Positions 8,497 to 14,837 of a stretch of DNA of 32,244 bases are shown here, piece by piece. Origin of the DNA: Mycetocola zhujimingii (GTDB lineage Bacteria > Actinomycetota > Actinomycetes > Actinomycetales > Microbacteriaceae). The stretch covers positions 1 to 32,244 of the forward strand of contig NZ_CP026950.1 in NCBI RefSeq assembly GCF_003065425.1. Reading direction: 5' to 3'. The translations under genes and the position numbers were made by a program. Position 1 is the first letter of the stretch; every line of letters starts with the position of its first letter. The notes beneath the pieces were generated by a model. The model saw only the letters and a program-made list of their open reading frames with translations. It searched no databases and was not told where the DNA came from.

Positions 8497-8684
8497 TTGG
8501 CCTGCTCACGAGAATGCTGCCGAATAGCGGTGGCGACGGCATCAAGCCACGTGAGCATGTCATCTGCGGGATAGCGGCCGCCACCCTCGCAGCCAATCTC
8601 GACGGCGCCGCTTTCGGAGATGAACATATCCGGGAAATCGGCGCTTAATACGCGCCCCGGCGCGCCGGGTCGAGTCCCCTGCAC
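8493..8684 (-). CDS. Small protein co-translated with the resolvase
   Basis: This 63-residue acidic protein has the core MFISESGAVEIGCEGGGRYPADDMLTWLDAVATAIRQH. No catalytic motif is evident. A GTG start at 8684 is supported by GAGGAG five bases upstream; an internal Met at residue 20 is the alternative. It overlaps the resolvase start by ATGA, suggesting a linked role such as regulating or assisting recombination, which is inference only. Confidence 0.6.
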   Translation of the reverse strand: MQGTRPGAPGRVLSADFPDMFISESGAVEIGCEGGGRYPADDMLTWLDAVATAIRQHSREQAK

Positions 8685-8685
8685 C

Positions 8686-8757
8686 TTAACTCCTCGGTCG
8701 CCGGGAAGTCCCGCCGTTCTGAAAGTCGAACGGGCTCGTGGTGATTTCTATGGACAT
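8686..8757 (-). CDS. Possible 23-residue leader peptide ahead of the resolvase pair
   Basis: A mini-ORF (begins MSIEITTSPF) has GGAG four bases before its ATG. It ends TAA one base before the GTG of the 63-residue gene, in another frame. This geometry would allow translational coupling or reinitiation. It may be fortuitous: the peptide has no recognisable features. Confidence 0.3.
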   Translation of the reverse strand: MSIEITTSPFDFQNGGTSRRPRS

Positions 8758-8854
8758 CGGACTCCTTCGAAGGCGACGCATACCGACGAGGTCTCCGCCG
8801 TGCCGCAAATGTACCACTGAAGGCCCCCTCACCGGGCATTTAATCGGGTCAGCC

Positions 8855-9049
8855 TTACGGGCGTTGGTCGTCGTTGAATGGTGCGGCTTCGAGGTGCACT
8901 TCAGAGTGTCCCGGTGAACGATCCCCTATCGGCCACGAGATCGATACGGGCGCGCGCGCAAGCGACCTGTATTCCCGCCGCAGGGTATCGAGCGATTCAC
9001 TCTCTGTGCGAACCCGCGACACCACGCTCGGATAACCCCGCATAGGAGA
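8855..9049 (-). CDS. Doubtful small ORF in the spacer before the GAF-like gene
   Basis: This 64-residue frame (begins MRGYPSVVSR) has fairly host-like codon use but no ribosome site: CTCCT sits where a purine-rich tract would be needed. It is the only plausible coding content of the 8758-9078 spacer. It could be a decayed gene or no gene at all. Confidence 0.22.
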   Translation of the reverse strand, partial: SPMRGYPSVVSRVRTESESLDTLRREYRSLARAPVSISWPIGDRSPGHSEVHLEAAPFNDDQRP

Positions 9050-9078
9050 TGTGAACGTAACCCACATCAAGGAGCCCC

Positions 9079-9906
9079 GTGAACCGCCCTATCCATTCCA
9101 ACAACCCATTCCGATCCGCGCCTGACCCATACACTTACCGGATGGCCAAGACGACCTCCCCCACGAACCGCCCCGCGTGGCGGGTAGTGCTCGACGTTGC
9201 AATCCCTGCGGTGATGGCCGGCGCCAGCGCAGTCATGTTCGAGGCCGGAACCATTTGGCCAACGCAATCCGAATTCCTTTTCTGGGCCGCGGCGGCCGTG
9301 CTGCTGATTTCGTTGGTCATTCAGATCATCAGAGGTGTACGCGCGAACCGACTGATTGCGACAACCGATAGTGAAATCGCAGATTTCCGACTCGCCATGA
9401 AAGACAGCATTGCGCCGATGGCGCGACTGCTCGCTGAGATGCCTCAGCTGACCCCGACGCTGAAGCGCCAGCAAGCTAAACGGGTAGCGGACAAAGCCAC
9501 CGCGGCTGCGGCGCACATTCTTCTCAAACACATCCCGAAGGTGCGGGCAAACGTTTTTGTTCTCAATGGAGCTGCAACGGTTCTAGCCCATGAGTCGACC
9601 GGTGGCGCTGGGGATGATCCAAAGGATTTTGACACCAGCACACAAGCCGGAAAAATCGCCATCGCCTGGGCCAAGGCTGGTGGGCCGCCGCTTGTCGTCG
9701 CCGACACTGAAAATGAGCGTCGTCCGGGGATCTCCAAAACGAGTCGCTACCGCTCTTTTGTGTCGGTGGTTATCAGGAGCGGTCCTTACTCATACGGAAT
9801 GCTCACAATTGACTCCCCTGAGCCTGACGCTTTCACCGAGGGAAGCACGGAGGTTGAGACAGCCAAAGTTCTTGCGGAGCTGCTGGCGGTGGGATATGCG
9901 ATCTAG
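9079..9906 (+). CDS. Membrane-anchored protein with GAF-like domain
   Basis: Two membrane helices (about residues 36-56 and 68-88 from the GTG) are followed by a linker helix and a roughly 140-residue alpha/beta region (VFVLNGAATVLAHES, SYGMLTIDSPEPDAF) resembling a GAF sensory domain, without an attached kinase or cyclase. Start choice is open. GTG 9079 has AAGGAG four bases upstream. ATG 9142 sits exactly six bases after a -10-like TACACT (9130-9135), as at the next gene, and would give a leaderless 254-residue protein. Ligand and partner are unknown. Confidence 0.7.
   Translation: MNRPIHSNNPFRSAPDPYTYRMAKTTSPTNRPAWRVVLDVAIPAVMAGASAVMFEAGTIWPTQSEFLFWAAAAVLLISLVIQIIRGVRANRLIATTDSEIADFRLAMKDSIAPMARLLAEMPQLTPTLKRQQAKRVADKATAAAAHILLKHIPKVRANVFVLNGAATVLAHESTGGAGDDPKDFDTSTQAGKIAIAWAKAGGPPLVVADTENERRPGISKTSRYRSFVSVVIRSGPYSYGMLTIDSPEPDAFTEGSTEVETAKVLAELLAVGYAI
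9130..9135 (+). promoter_or_regulatory. -10-like TACACT for a leaderless start at 9142
   Basis: TACACT followed by exactly six bases and ATG 9142 places a predicted transcription start on the A of the start codon. The same hexamer and spacing precede ATG 9940. No convincing -35 is visible. Confidence 0.45.
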
Positions 9907-9939
9907 CGCATTATCAGTGGCCCGCCGTACACTCAAGAT

Positions 9940-10116
9940 ATGAGCGTTCTCGAACCGCAGGTAAGGCCCGTCGGCAAGGTGCGCGCAACAGCGCCCGCCG
10001 AAGCCGTCGAGGATGCTGACCTCTCGGATCCCGAGGTCCGCCGCACACTGATCCGGGAAGCGACCCGAGTAGCGCGCGACGAGCAAGCTAAACGGCGTAA
10101 GCGCCGCTGGTTCTAG
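9940..10116 (+). CDS. Small basic-tailed protein (58 residues)
   Basis: The frame begins MSVLEPQVRPVGK and ends with a basic cluster, AKRRKRRWF. The middle (VEDADLSDPEVRRTLIREA) looks like an acidic helix. It lies 33 bp behind the GAF-like gene and has its own -10-like TACACT (9928-9933) six bases before the ATG, so it may be transcribed leaderless. The pattern would suit a small nucleic-acid-binding or regulatory protein; no family is recognised. Its stop is only 2 bp from the convergent 43-residue gene. Confidence 0.6.
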   Translation: MSVLEPQVRPVGKVRATAPAEAVEDADLSDPEVRRTLIREATRVARDEQAKRRKRRWF

Positions 10117-10118
10117 CG

Positions 10119-10250
10119 TCAGCTGATCTTGACGAACCCGCAATCGTCACACAGCCAGTAGAGGCGGCTCTCTGAGCCGCCGAGAACCATTCGAGTAAGG
10201 CACGTCGGGCAGTTAGGTGTGCTGGCGCAGTCAGCTGCTGTCTCGTCCAT
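10119..10250 (-). CDS. Small zinc-ribbon protein (43 residues)
   Basis: The frame reads through two CxxC knuckles: CPTC at residues 14-17 and CDDC at 34-37, separated by LTRMVLGGSESRLYWL. This is the classic four-cysteine zinc ribbon, so a chance ORF is unlikely. It is the third gene behind the LexA-box promoter at 10789, 59 bp after the 46-residue gene. No clear ribosome site is present, so translation may depend on coupling. Such tiny ribbons usually contact nucleic acid or protein; the role here is unknown. Confidence 0.6.
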   Translation of the reverse strand: MDETAADCASTPNCPTCLTRMVLGGSESRLYWLCDDCGFVKIS

Positions 10251-10309
10251 GCCGACAATTAGACGCTGTTTGAGCAGATTCCGCAGCAGCAACTGGGTAG
10301 CTCACGGCG

Positions 10310-10450
10310 CTATCGTTCGGTGCGGTACGCGAGAACTTCCCAGCCCTCGGGGATCTTCGCCTCAGCTGCGGCACGAGCTGCGGCATAGTCGGGGCCTTCG
10401 GCCTCGACGCGCCGCGTTTCGGCCTGTCGGATAGTGACGATTACCTTCAT
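10310..10450 (-). CDS. Small protein (46 residues) in the LexA-box operon
   Basis: It begins MKVIVTIRQAETRRVEAEG and ends GWEVLAYRTER, predicted to form a beta-strand/helix/strand unit. ATG 10450 has AAGGAG in the preceding spacer; the upstream gene's TAA stop overlaps this ribosome site, indicating coupling. The frame upstream of this Met only mirrors the neighbouring gene. No family recognised. Confidence 0.6.
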   Translation of the reverse strand: MKVIVTIRQAETRRVEAEGPDYAAARAAAEAKIPEGWEVLAYRTER

Positions 10451-10463
10451 GCGTTGCTGCTCC

Positions 10464-10769
10464 TTAGAGTTTGTCGACGGCGCCGGCCCACACCCATGCT
10501 CGGTGCGTCTCTCCCCTGACGTCTTCCCATTCGATCTGCACGGCGCGTTCCGTCCAGGCGATCGCCCGCCCTTCAACGCGCGCGGGAGTTTCCGGATAAC
10601 GCGCCCAGGCGCGGATCGGAATGGGTCTTTGTGCCTGAGTGACCGGGTTGTGCTCCCGGTCCAGCTCGTCCTCGGACAGGCTGATTGGTTTCGGCCGGAT
10701 CAGGACCTCAGTGATCTGTTTCTCCATACGCTTCGCGTAATACTCGGCGTACCTTTTGTTCTGGCCCAT
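10464..10769 (-). CDS. Probable SOS-regulated small protein
   Basis: This 101-residue protein begins MGQNKRYAEYYAKRMEKQ, then has a short acidic linker and a compact C-terminal beta domain (RAWARYPETPARVEGRAIAW ... HRAWVWAGAV). The frame could begin at 10796, but that ATG lies inside a perfect LexA box. ATG 10769 lies six bases after a -10-like TTTAAT, giving a leaderless transcript. I recall similar Trp-rich proteins beside SOS or error-prone-polymerase genes in Micrococcales, but that is memory, not shown here. It heads a three-gene operon. Confidence 0.7.
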   Translation of the reverse strand: MGQNKRYAEYYAKRMEKQITEVLIRPKPISLSEDELDREHNPVTQAQRPIPIRAWARYPETPARVEGRAIAWTERAVQIEWEDVRGETHRAWVWAGAVDKL

Positions 10770-10788
10770 CACCCTATTAAAACACGGT

Positions 10789-10804
10789 TCGAACATTTGT
10801 TCGA
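10789..10804 (-). promoter_or_regulatory. LexA (SOS) box plus -10 for the 10769 operon
   Basis: TCGAAC-ATTT-GTTCGA is a perfect 16-bp match to the mycobacterial/actinobacterial LexA consensus TCGAAC(N4)GTTCGA. On the minus strand it is followed by TTTAAT (10781-10776), then six bases and the ATG at 10769, so LexA would cover the region just upstream of the -10. Repression by host LexA with induction on DNA damage, or by single-stranded DNA entering during conjugation, is inferred from the site. Confidence 0.8.
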
Positions 10805-10826
10805 GTCGGGGAAGTGGGCGGAGTAA

Positions 10827-10862
10827 AGCCCCCGGTCGGGAGAGAGAGAACGACCGGGGGCT
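10827..10862. terminator. Intrinsic terminator-like hairpin
   Basis: A 12-bp inverted repeat (10827-10838 and 10851-10862) with a 12-nt purine loop lies 15 bp after the stop at 10877. It insulates the SSB/ABC-signature genes from the LexA-box operon. On the minus strand only a short TTTA follows. Confidence 0.75.
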
Positions 10863-10876
10863 GGCTTGTGGAGTGT

Positions 10877-11302
10877 CTACTCGGTAGGCCAGTCGTAGAG
10901 CGCGGGTGCGATTGCCCTCTGCGGCTCATCACCGACAAACACAATCGTTCTCGTTGGCTTGTCGAATCCTGCGGCGGCCGCGATAGCGGCCAGGACCAGG
11001 TTCGCATGTCTGTGGTCGAGTCCGGCGACTTCATCGCCCAGCACGATCGGCTCATCGGCCGCGAGGCTGGTCGCGATGCTGAGAAAGCGCCTTTCACCAC
11101 CGGAGAGTGCACCGATGAGGTCGGGGATGCTGGCAAAGTCGATCCAGTGCCGGCGGTTGTCTTCGTCGTATCGGATCCAACGCCGTCCTTCGCCGGCGTA
11201 GCCGCCACGGATGAGCATTTCTGTAGCGGCCTGCAGCGTTGTCATCCCGCGGGCCCAGTCGCGAAGCTCTTGAGCGAGTTCGCTCTGTGTATCGGTCGTC
11301 AT
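10877..11302 (-). CDS. ABC-ATPase-like protein carrying signature and Walker B regions but no Walker A
   Basis: This 141-residue protein contains an ABC-family signature LSGGERRFLSIA (about 67-78), a Walker-B/D-loop-like stretch PIVLGDEVAGLDHRHANLVL (about 85-104) and an H-loop-like end. It has no P-loop upstream, and its N-terminal 60 residues are unrelated (WARGMTTLQAATEMLIRGGY). It starts from an ATG with GAGGA at good spacing, so it is complete rather than truncated. Similar single-half proteins occur in actinobacterial phages and plasmids, to my recollection. It follows the two SSB genes, so a role in DNA end handling or as a dominant-negative partner is a guess. Confidence 0.7.
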   Translation of the reverse strand: MTTDTQSELAQELRDWARGMTTLQAATEMLIRGGYAGEGRRWIRYDEDNRRHWIDFASIPDLIGALSGGERRFLSIATSLAADEPIVLGDEVAGLDHRHANLVLAAIAAAAGFDKPTRTIVFVGDEPQRAIAPALYDWPTE

Positions 11303-11364
11303 CCGGGATCCTCAGTTCTGGTAGCGATGGAGTTTTTTGAGCATGGCAGCAACGGGTGACATCC

Positions 11365-11946
11365 TCAACGCCGGCCTTCGTCGGCGCGCTCGAGGTCAAC
11401 GACGGCACGCATCCAGTAGGTGATCGCGTCGTAGTCCTGGAGGGTTTGTGCGCTGGTTAGCTGGATGCGTGCATCGGCAAGCTCAGCGGTGATATCGCCA
11501 CCGAACCCGGTGAAACCGGTTGCGGCGTCTGTTGCTGAGACCTTGCTACCGATCGGGGTGACTTCCCATCCAGGGGTGGCGCAAGGGCGCGCAGCACCCC
11601 GTTCAGCGGCCGGGGCGGCCGCCTTGGAGCCGCCGAGGTCTACTGCGATGTGGTCGGCGGCAATAACGCGTCGGTACTGTCGCCCTTCTCCGTCTTTCCG
11701 CCAGCTGGTGGTCCGCTCGTTTCCGACGACGATAATTGCTTGGCCGGGCTTAAGCTGCGCAGCTGCGGCCCCTAGCTCGAACTTGGCTTCGACGTGGTGT
11801 GTGGTGGGATTTTCGTCGGTCACCCACGCGCTCTGTCGATACTGCCGGGTTTGTTCGATCACGGTAAGCCTGGTTATTTCCACCTGTCCCGCGGCCTGCA
11901 CGATCGGGACACTGGCGAGACGTCCGGTGACTGTTCTTACGCTCAT
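11365..11946 (-). CDS. ssb: Single-stranded DNA-binding protein with C-terminal extension
   Basis: The N-terminal ~105 residues form an SSB OB-fold (RTVTGRLAS at the start, HHVEAKFELG and AIIVVGNERTTSW in the core). A further ~85 residues end in TLQDYDAITYWMRAVVDLERAD. The usual acidic tail of chromosomal SSB is missing. AAGGAGGAACC before ATG 11946 is a near-ideal ribosome site. It is paralogous to the 12012 gene. Plasmid SSBs protect the entering strand and can blunt SOS induction; its place in the proposed leading region fits. Confidence 0.85.
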   Translation of the reverse strand: MSVRTVTGRLASVPIVQAAGQVEITRLTVIEQTRQYRQSAWVTDENPTTHHVEAKFELGAAAAQLKPGQAIIVVGNERTTSWRKDGEGRQYRRVIAADHIAVDLGGSKAAAPAAERGAARPCATPGWEVTPIGSKVSATDAATGFTGFGGDITAELADARIQLTSAQTLQDYDAITYWMRAVVDLERADEGRR

Positions 11947-11974
11947 GGTTCCTCCTTGCTGGCCGTGGGTGGAA

Positions 11975-12004
11975 GTGAGGGGCCGCCCCGTGGCGGCCCC
12001 TCAC
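11975..12004. terminator. GTGAGGGG-type hairpin between the two ssb genes
   Basis: A perfect 13-bp inverted repeat (11975-11987 and 11992-12004) with a 4-nt loop. It belongs to the same GTGAGGGG...CCCCTCAC hairpin family found at 14326, 15047, 16235 and 19198, each preceded on the plus strand by a GTGG(G)AGTG-like tract. Confidence 0.8.
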
Positions 12005-12011
12005 ACGATGG

Positions 12012-12374
12012 TTATTTCTCGTCGGTTTTCGCGGTGCGGTGCACCTGCGCGGTTGCCCGGTTGAGGTCGACGCCCACGTTCTCGGCTTCGATGACGCGTC
12101 CGTACTGCTTGGCACCCTCGTTCCCCCAGCTGCTGGTGCGTTCGCGGCCGACGACGATAACTGGGTCTCCCTTGTGGAGTGTCGCTGCGGCGTTCTCCCC
12201 CAGCTCAAACTTCGCTTCCACAAAATGCGTGGTGGCGTCGGGGTGTGCGTGCCATTTTCCCTGGCGGTACTCCCCCGTGTTCTCGATGACTCGGAGCTTG
12301 GTGATCTGGATGTTTCCGGCCTGCACTACTTCGGGGTCGACGGCCAGGTTTCCCGTGATGGTACGTGTTGACAT
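12012..12374 (-). CDS. ssb: Single-stranded DNA-binding protein (short paralogue)
   Basis: This 120-residue OB-fold SSB begins MSTRTITGNLAVDPEVV and contains THFVEAKFELGENAA and PVIVVGRERTSSW. It matches the first ~105 residues of the 11365-11946 protein and lacks both its extension and an acidic tail. It lies 28 bp behind the NrdH gene, so it is probably transcribed with it. Two unequal SSBs may serve different steps, such as strand coating and partner recruitment. Confidence 0.88.
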   Translation of the reverse strand: MSTRTITGNLAVDPEVVQAGNIQITKLRVIENTGEYRQGKWHAHPDATTHFVEAKFELGENAAATLHKGDPVIVVGRERTSSWGNEGAKQYGRVIEAENVGVDLNRATAQVHRTAKTDEK

Positions 12375-12402
12375 GTCTCTTCTCCTATCAGTGGTGATCG
12401 GT

Positions 12403-12654
12403 CTAGCTGGTCTTGTTGGCGGCGGCTAACGCGGCGATCTTGTCTGGACGCAACCCTGCCCAGTGGTTCTGATCGTCAACGACGACCACGGGGGCCTGCG
12501 AGTATCCGAGATCCTCGGTCACGTATTCCATCGCGCTCGGTGATTCGGTCAGGTCAACGACTCGGTATTCGATCCCAGCGTTGTCGAGGAATCGATAGGT
12601 TCCGGTGCACTGAACACAGTTGGGCTTGCTGTACACCGTCACGATTTCACTCAT
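12403..12654 (-). CDS. nrdH: NrdH-type glutaredoxin-like redoxin
   Basis: This 83-residue thioredoxin-fold protein has the redox motif CVQC (residues 13-16) and the family's cis-Pro segment SQAPVVVVDD. NrdH reduces class Ib ribonucleotide reductase in actinobacteria and so supports dNTP supply, which would suit copying of an incoming strand. No reductase subunit is in the window, so it would work with the host enzyme. GGAGGGATGAGGAC precedes the ATG, and structured element A lies 25 bp upstream. Confidence 0.88.
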   Translation of the reverse strand: MSEIVTVYSKPNCVQCTGTYRFLDNAGIEYRVVDLTESPSAMEYVTEDLGYSQAPVVVVDDQNHWAGLRPDKIAALAAANKTS

Positions 12655-12679
12655 GTCCTCATCCCTCCCCCACCAACAA

Positions 12680-12830
12680 TTTTTTTTGCCTTCTGGCGAG
12701 AAGATTCGATAGCGAGCGGGAGTGCCGGAGTGCGCAGAATCTCGGGCGAAATAAGCCCGGAGGGCGCGTCCGAGAATCTGGGAACGGAGGTACGGAGCGA
12801 GCTACGATCAGCTGCCAGAAAGGTGAAAAA
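12680..12830. repeat. Structured element A (upstream of nrdH)
   Basis: First of five long imperfect palindromes. Outer arms are CCTTCTGGC (12688-12697 region) and GCCAGAAAGG (12814-12823), with a T-run at the left edge and an A-run at the right. Inner arms pair CAGAATCTCGG with CCGAGAATCTG (two mismatches). The loop is of the GCCC-GGA-GGGC subtype, shared with copy C. The plus-strand 3' arm carries TACGAT (12803-12808). An inner GTGCC/GGTAC pairing needs a G-T wobble that exists only on the plus strand. The rest of the 12655-12940 spacer has a GCCGGC hairpin (12872-12889). Confidence 0.8.
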
Positions 12831-12920
12831 GGAGAAGCACTTCACAGCGCCGCGCAGCGGCTCTATCGGTTGCCGGCCTCCGTGCCGGCTTTCGGTGCTC
12901 TTCATCGCTCGCTCCGTCCG

Positions 12921-12945
12921 ATACTTATTTACGTATTTACTTAAT
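12921..12945. repeat. Single ParA-type iteron copy downstream of the par genes
   Basis: ACTTATTTACGT (12923-12934) repeats 12 bases found at 14002-14013 in the main iteron cluster, and is followed by ATTTACTTAA. It abuts the stop codon of the ParB-like gene (12941), so the par operon is flanked by related sites on both sides. Confidence 0.6.
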
Positions 12946-13303
12946 CGCTCATTTGCGCGACTACGGCCTTGCGGATGGTTTCTTGCAGCTCGGGGTTCGT
13001 GTTCAGCTCAGCAACGAGCGCCCGAATGACCAGGACGTGGGCGACTTTCGCCTTGCCCAGGTCCTCAGCCATTGCTGCGCAGTATGCCAGCAGAGCCCGG
13101 TAGTCCTGAGGAGCGAGGTCTGCACTCACGCGCACGGGCTTGGCCCGAGGCGCGGTGCGCGTAGCGGTGCGCACGGGCGGCGCAGCGGTCCCGGCGTCCG
13201 CGTCGGGTATGTCGGTGGCAGCCGCAGCCGCAGCTGGTCGTGTCGTCGTGGGCCTTTTGCTTAGCTTCGCGGCGCGCGCAGCGATTTCATCTTGCCGGCT
13301 CAT
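12941..13303 (-). CDS. ParA-partner DNA-binding protein (small ParB-type)
   Basis: This 120-residue protein has a long basic, Ala/Pro/Thr-rich N terminus (about 1-60). A C-terminal ~55-residue domain begins RVSADLAPQDYRALLAYCAAMAEDLG and resembles small ribbon-helix-helix-like partition partners. The start overlaps the parA stop by ATGA, the standard arrangement for a ParA and its centromere-binding partner. It probably binds the iterons around 13940-14024 and 12923. It is unrelated in sequence to the ParB-nuclease protein at 17545. Confidence 0.72.
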   Translation of the reverse strand: MSRQDEIAARAAKLSKRPTTTRPAAAAAATDIPDADAGTAAPPVRTATRTAPRAKPVRVSADLAPQDYRALLAYCAAMAEDLGKAKVAHVLVIRALVAELNTNPELQETIRKAVVAQMSD

Positions 13304-13917
13304 GCGGACTCCCCCAGCTGGTCGATTTCCCGTGCGGCGTCGGCATACTTGCCCAAGTCGGTGACGGGTGCGGCAAACGCCTGGGCGATTGGCTCGCGCC
13401 GTGGAATCGTTGTGGCGAGCACGGTGCGCCCGTCGTCAGCGATGAGCTGGCGGAACATGGGTGTCGAGTTCGCGTTGGTGACCGTGCGATTCAGGAGAAC
13501 GGCCACCTGCGGCGGAGTGTCTCGCAGTGACTCGACTTCATCGATCGCTGCCCATACATCGGGCAGCCGCTCGAATTCGAGCATCGTTGGGGCCATGGTG
13601 ACGACGATGGTGTCTGCGGCGCGAAGAGCCGAGTACACAATGCCTGCCTGCTCATCGAGTGGCGGGGTGTCGATAAGAACGACGTCGGTGTCCGGTGGCA
13701 CGATTCCCCGCAGTCGAGCGTGGAGATTTTTGACAGGCAGGGCAATGGTGGGTATTTCCCACTCCCCCTGTTCGCTCCATCGGAGCGCCGATCCCTGCGG
13801 GTCGGCATCGATGATGAGGACGTTCTTGCCCTCGGCCGCGTAGGCGTGCGCGAGGTAGGCGGTGCTGGTGGTCTTGGCAGAGCCACCCTTGAGATTGGTG
13901 ACGGTTATAACCTTCAT
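13300..13917 (-). CDS. parA: ParA-family partition ATPase
   Basis: This 205-residue Walker-type ATPase moves plasmid copies apart. Deviant Walker A KGGSAKTT (residues 10-17), Walker A' IIDADPQGSA and the switch region VLIDTPP are all present. It is the short (Ib) form without an N-terminal regulator domain, so the small partner protein probably represses the operon. AGGA precedes the ATG, and the long inverted repeat at 13941-13978 lies where the promoter must be. Confidence 0.93.
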   Translation of the reverse strand: MKVITVTNLKGGSAKTTSTAYLAHAYAAEGKNVLIIDADPQGSALRWSEQGEWEIPTIALPVKNLHARLRGIVPPDTDVVLIDTPPLDEQAGIVYSALRAADTIVVTMAPTMLEFERLPDVWAAIDEVESLRDTPPQVAVLLNRTVTNANSTPMFRQLIADDGRTVLATTIPRREPIAQAFAAPVTDLGKYADAAREIDQLGESA

Positions 13918-13930
13918 GAAAACATCCTAG

Positions 13931-14024
13931 CGTAAATGAGTATTCACGTAAACACTTATTCAAGTGTTTACGTGAATAAGTGTTTACGTATCAACGTAAC
14001 TACTTATTTACGTGTTTACGTGAA
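13931..14024. repeat. Centromere/operator-like iterons upstream of parA
   Basis: An AT-rich cluster is built on GTTTACGTGAA. It contains a perfect 17-bp inverted repeat (13941-13957 and 13962-13978, 4-nt loop), further direct copies at 13982-13992 and 14014-14024, and ACTTATTTACGT at 14002-14013. It occupies the spacer before parA and runs into the 3' end of the 14008-14283 gene, whose last codons are iteron sequence. Best reading: partition site plus autoregulatory operator; an origin role is less likely. Confidence 0.8.
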
Positions 14025-14283
14025 GTAGTGCGCGGTCACGGTCGAGCTGTGCTCTGAGCGCGGTCTGCTCCGCCTCGAGCTGGAGTCGCTGCTCTTTCGC
14101 CAGAGCGGCGTTGATTCCGTGGCCACGGTTGAAATCAGTGGCCCAGCCGTCGAGCATGCGTTGCCTCCTGTGAAGCTTCGCGATGATCGCGTCAACTCGT
14201 GTGGCCACGGGCATGTCTCCATAGCGAGCGGCGACTGCTTGCTGCGCCGCTTCGGCGCGTGCCTGGGCTTGGGGATCGGTCAT
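14008..14283 (-). CDS. Small helical protein (91 residues)
   Basis: It is Ala/Gln/Arg-rich, begins MTDPQAQARAEAAQQAV and ends in a coiled-coil-like segment (KEQRLQLEAEQTALRAQLDRDRALL). No catalytic motif. It lies after the terminator hairpins of the DUF3846-like gene and its last codons fall within the parA iterons, so transcription through it would read into the par region. No good ribosome site. Function unknown. Confidence 0.6.
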   Translation of the reverse strand: MTDPQAQARAEAAQQAVAARYGDMPVATRVDAIIAKLHRRQRMLDGWATDFNRGHGINAALAKEQRLQLEAEQTALRAQLDRDRALLHVNT

Positions 14284-14325
14284 GGTTTTTCTCGCTTTGC
14301 GCTTGGGTGACCGGGATGGGGGAGT

Positions 14326-14372
14326 GTGAGGGGATCGCCCCTCACGGCTGGCCAGCGGTCAGCTGGCCAGCC
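14326..14372. terminator. Tandem hairpins after the DUF3846-like gene
   Basis: GTGAGGGG/CCCCTCAC (14326-14345, 4-nt loop) is followed directly by an 11-bp perfect repeat GGCTGGCCAGC/GCTGGCCAGCC (14346-14372). They lie 9 bp downstream of the stop at 14382 on the minus strand. The same two-hairpin arrangement follows dprA. Confidence 0.8.
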
Positions 14373-14381
14373 GTGGCGGCG

Positions 14382-14810
14382 TTAGAGGCCCGCGATGATT
14401 GCCAGGGCTGCGGGATGCGCGGCGAGCGTTTCCGTCAACTGGTCGAGCACGACGGGGGAGGGCTTCTCACTTGCTGCGGCGGTGATGCGCTGCACCTGCT
14501 CTTCGGTGAGGCTGATCGTGTCACCGGTCTCATCATTCGAGCCGAGTATCACCGCGTTACCGAAGAGGGCCGCTCTGACGCCGAGAACGTGGGCAAGGAC
14601 GGTCAACGGCAGGTTGAACGAGGACCCGTTGATTGCGCCCTCATCGTCTACGAAGAAGTCAATGCCGCCGTCTACCGAAACGACGTCGAACGTTCGGCAG
14701 CCCACCGCGTTCTGGATGGAAGTGACGGTGTCTCTGCCATCGATGTGGATGTGCCCCAGCGTTCTCGTGGTGATCCGCACCGCTCGTAACTGGTCTGTGG
14801 TTGTAGTCAT
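14382..14810 (-). CDS. DUF3846-like protein
   Basis: This 142-residue protein contains FDVVSVDGGIDFFVDDEGAI and, later, AVILGSNDETGDTISLTEEQVQ, a pattern I associate with DUF3846 proteins of actinobacterial phages and plasmids. The role is unknown. ATG 14810 is chosen because GGGAGAGAGAACC precedes it; the open frame to 14990 only runs through structured element B. Transcription appears monocistronic, bounded by element B upstream and tandem hairpins downstream. Confidence 0.65.
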   Translation of the reverse strand: MTTTTDQLRAVRITTRTLGHIHIDGRDTVTSIQNAVGCRTFDVVSVDGGIDFFVDDEGAINGSSFNLPLTVLAHVLGVRAALFGNAVILGSNDETGDTISLTEEQVQRITAAASEKPSPVVLDQLTETLAAHPAALAIIAGL

Positions 14811-14837
14811 TAGGTTCTCTCTCCCTGTGAACAACTG

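Noticed and set aside
12903-12916. GC-rich direct repeats (CATCGCTCGCTCCG) after element A as a separate regulatory site
   Set aside because: Only a short simple-sequence run; nothing comparable at the other elements.
13569-13582. LexA-box-like palindrome GCTCGAATTCGAGC
   Set aside because: It lies inside parA coding sequence and lacks the GTTC half-sites with four-base spacing; unlike the 10789 site it does not match the consensus.
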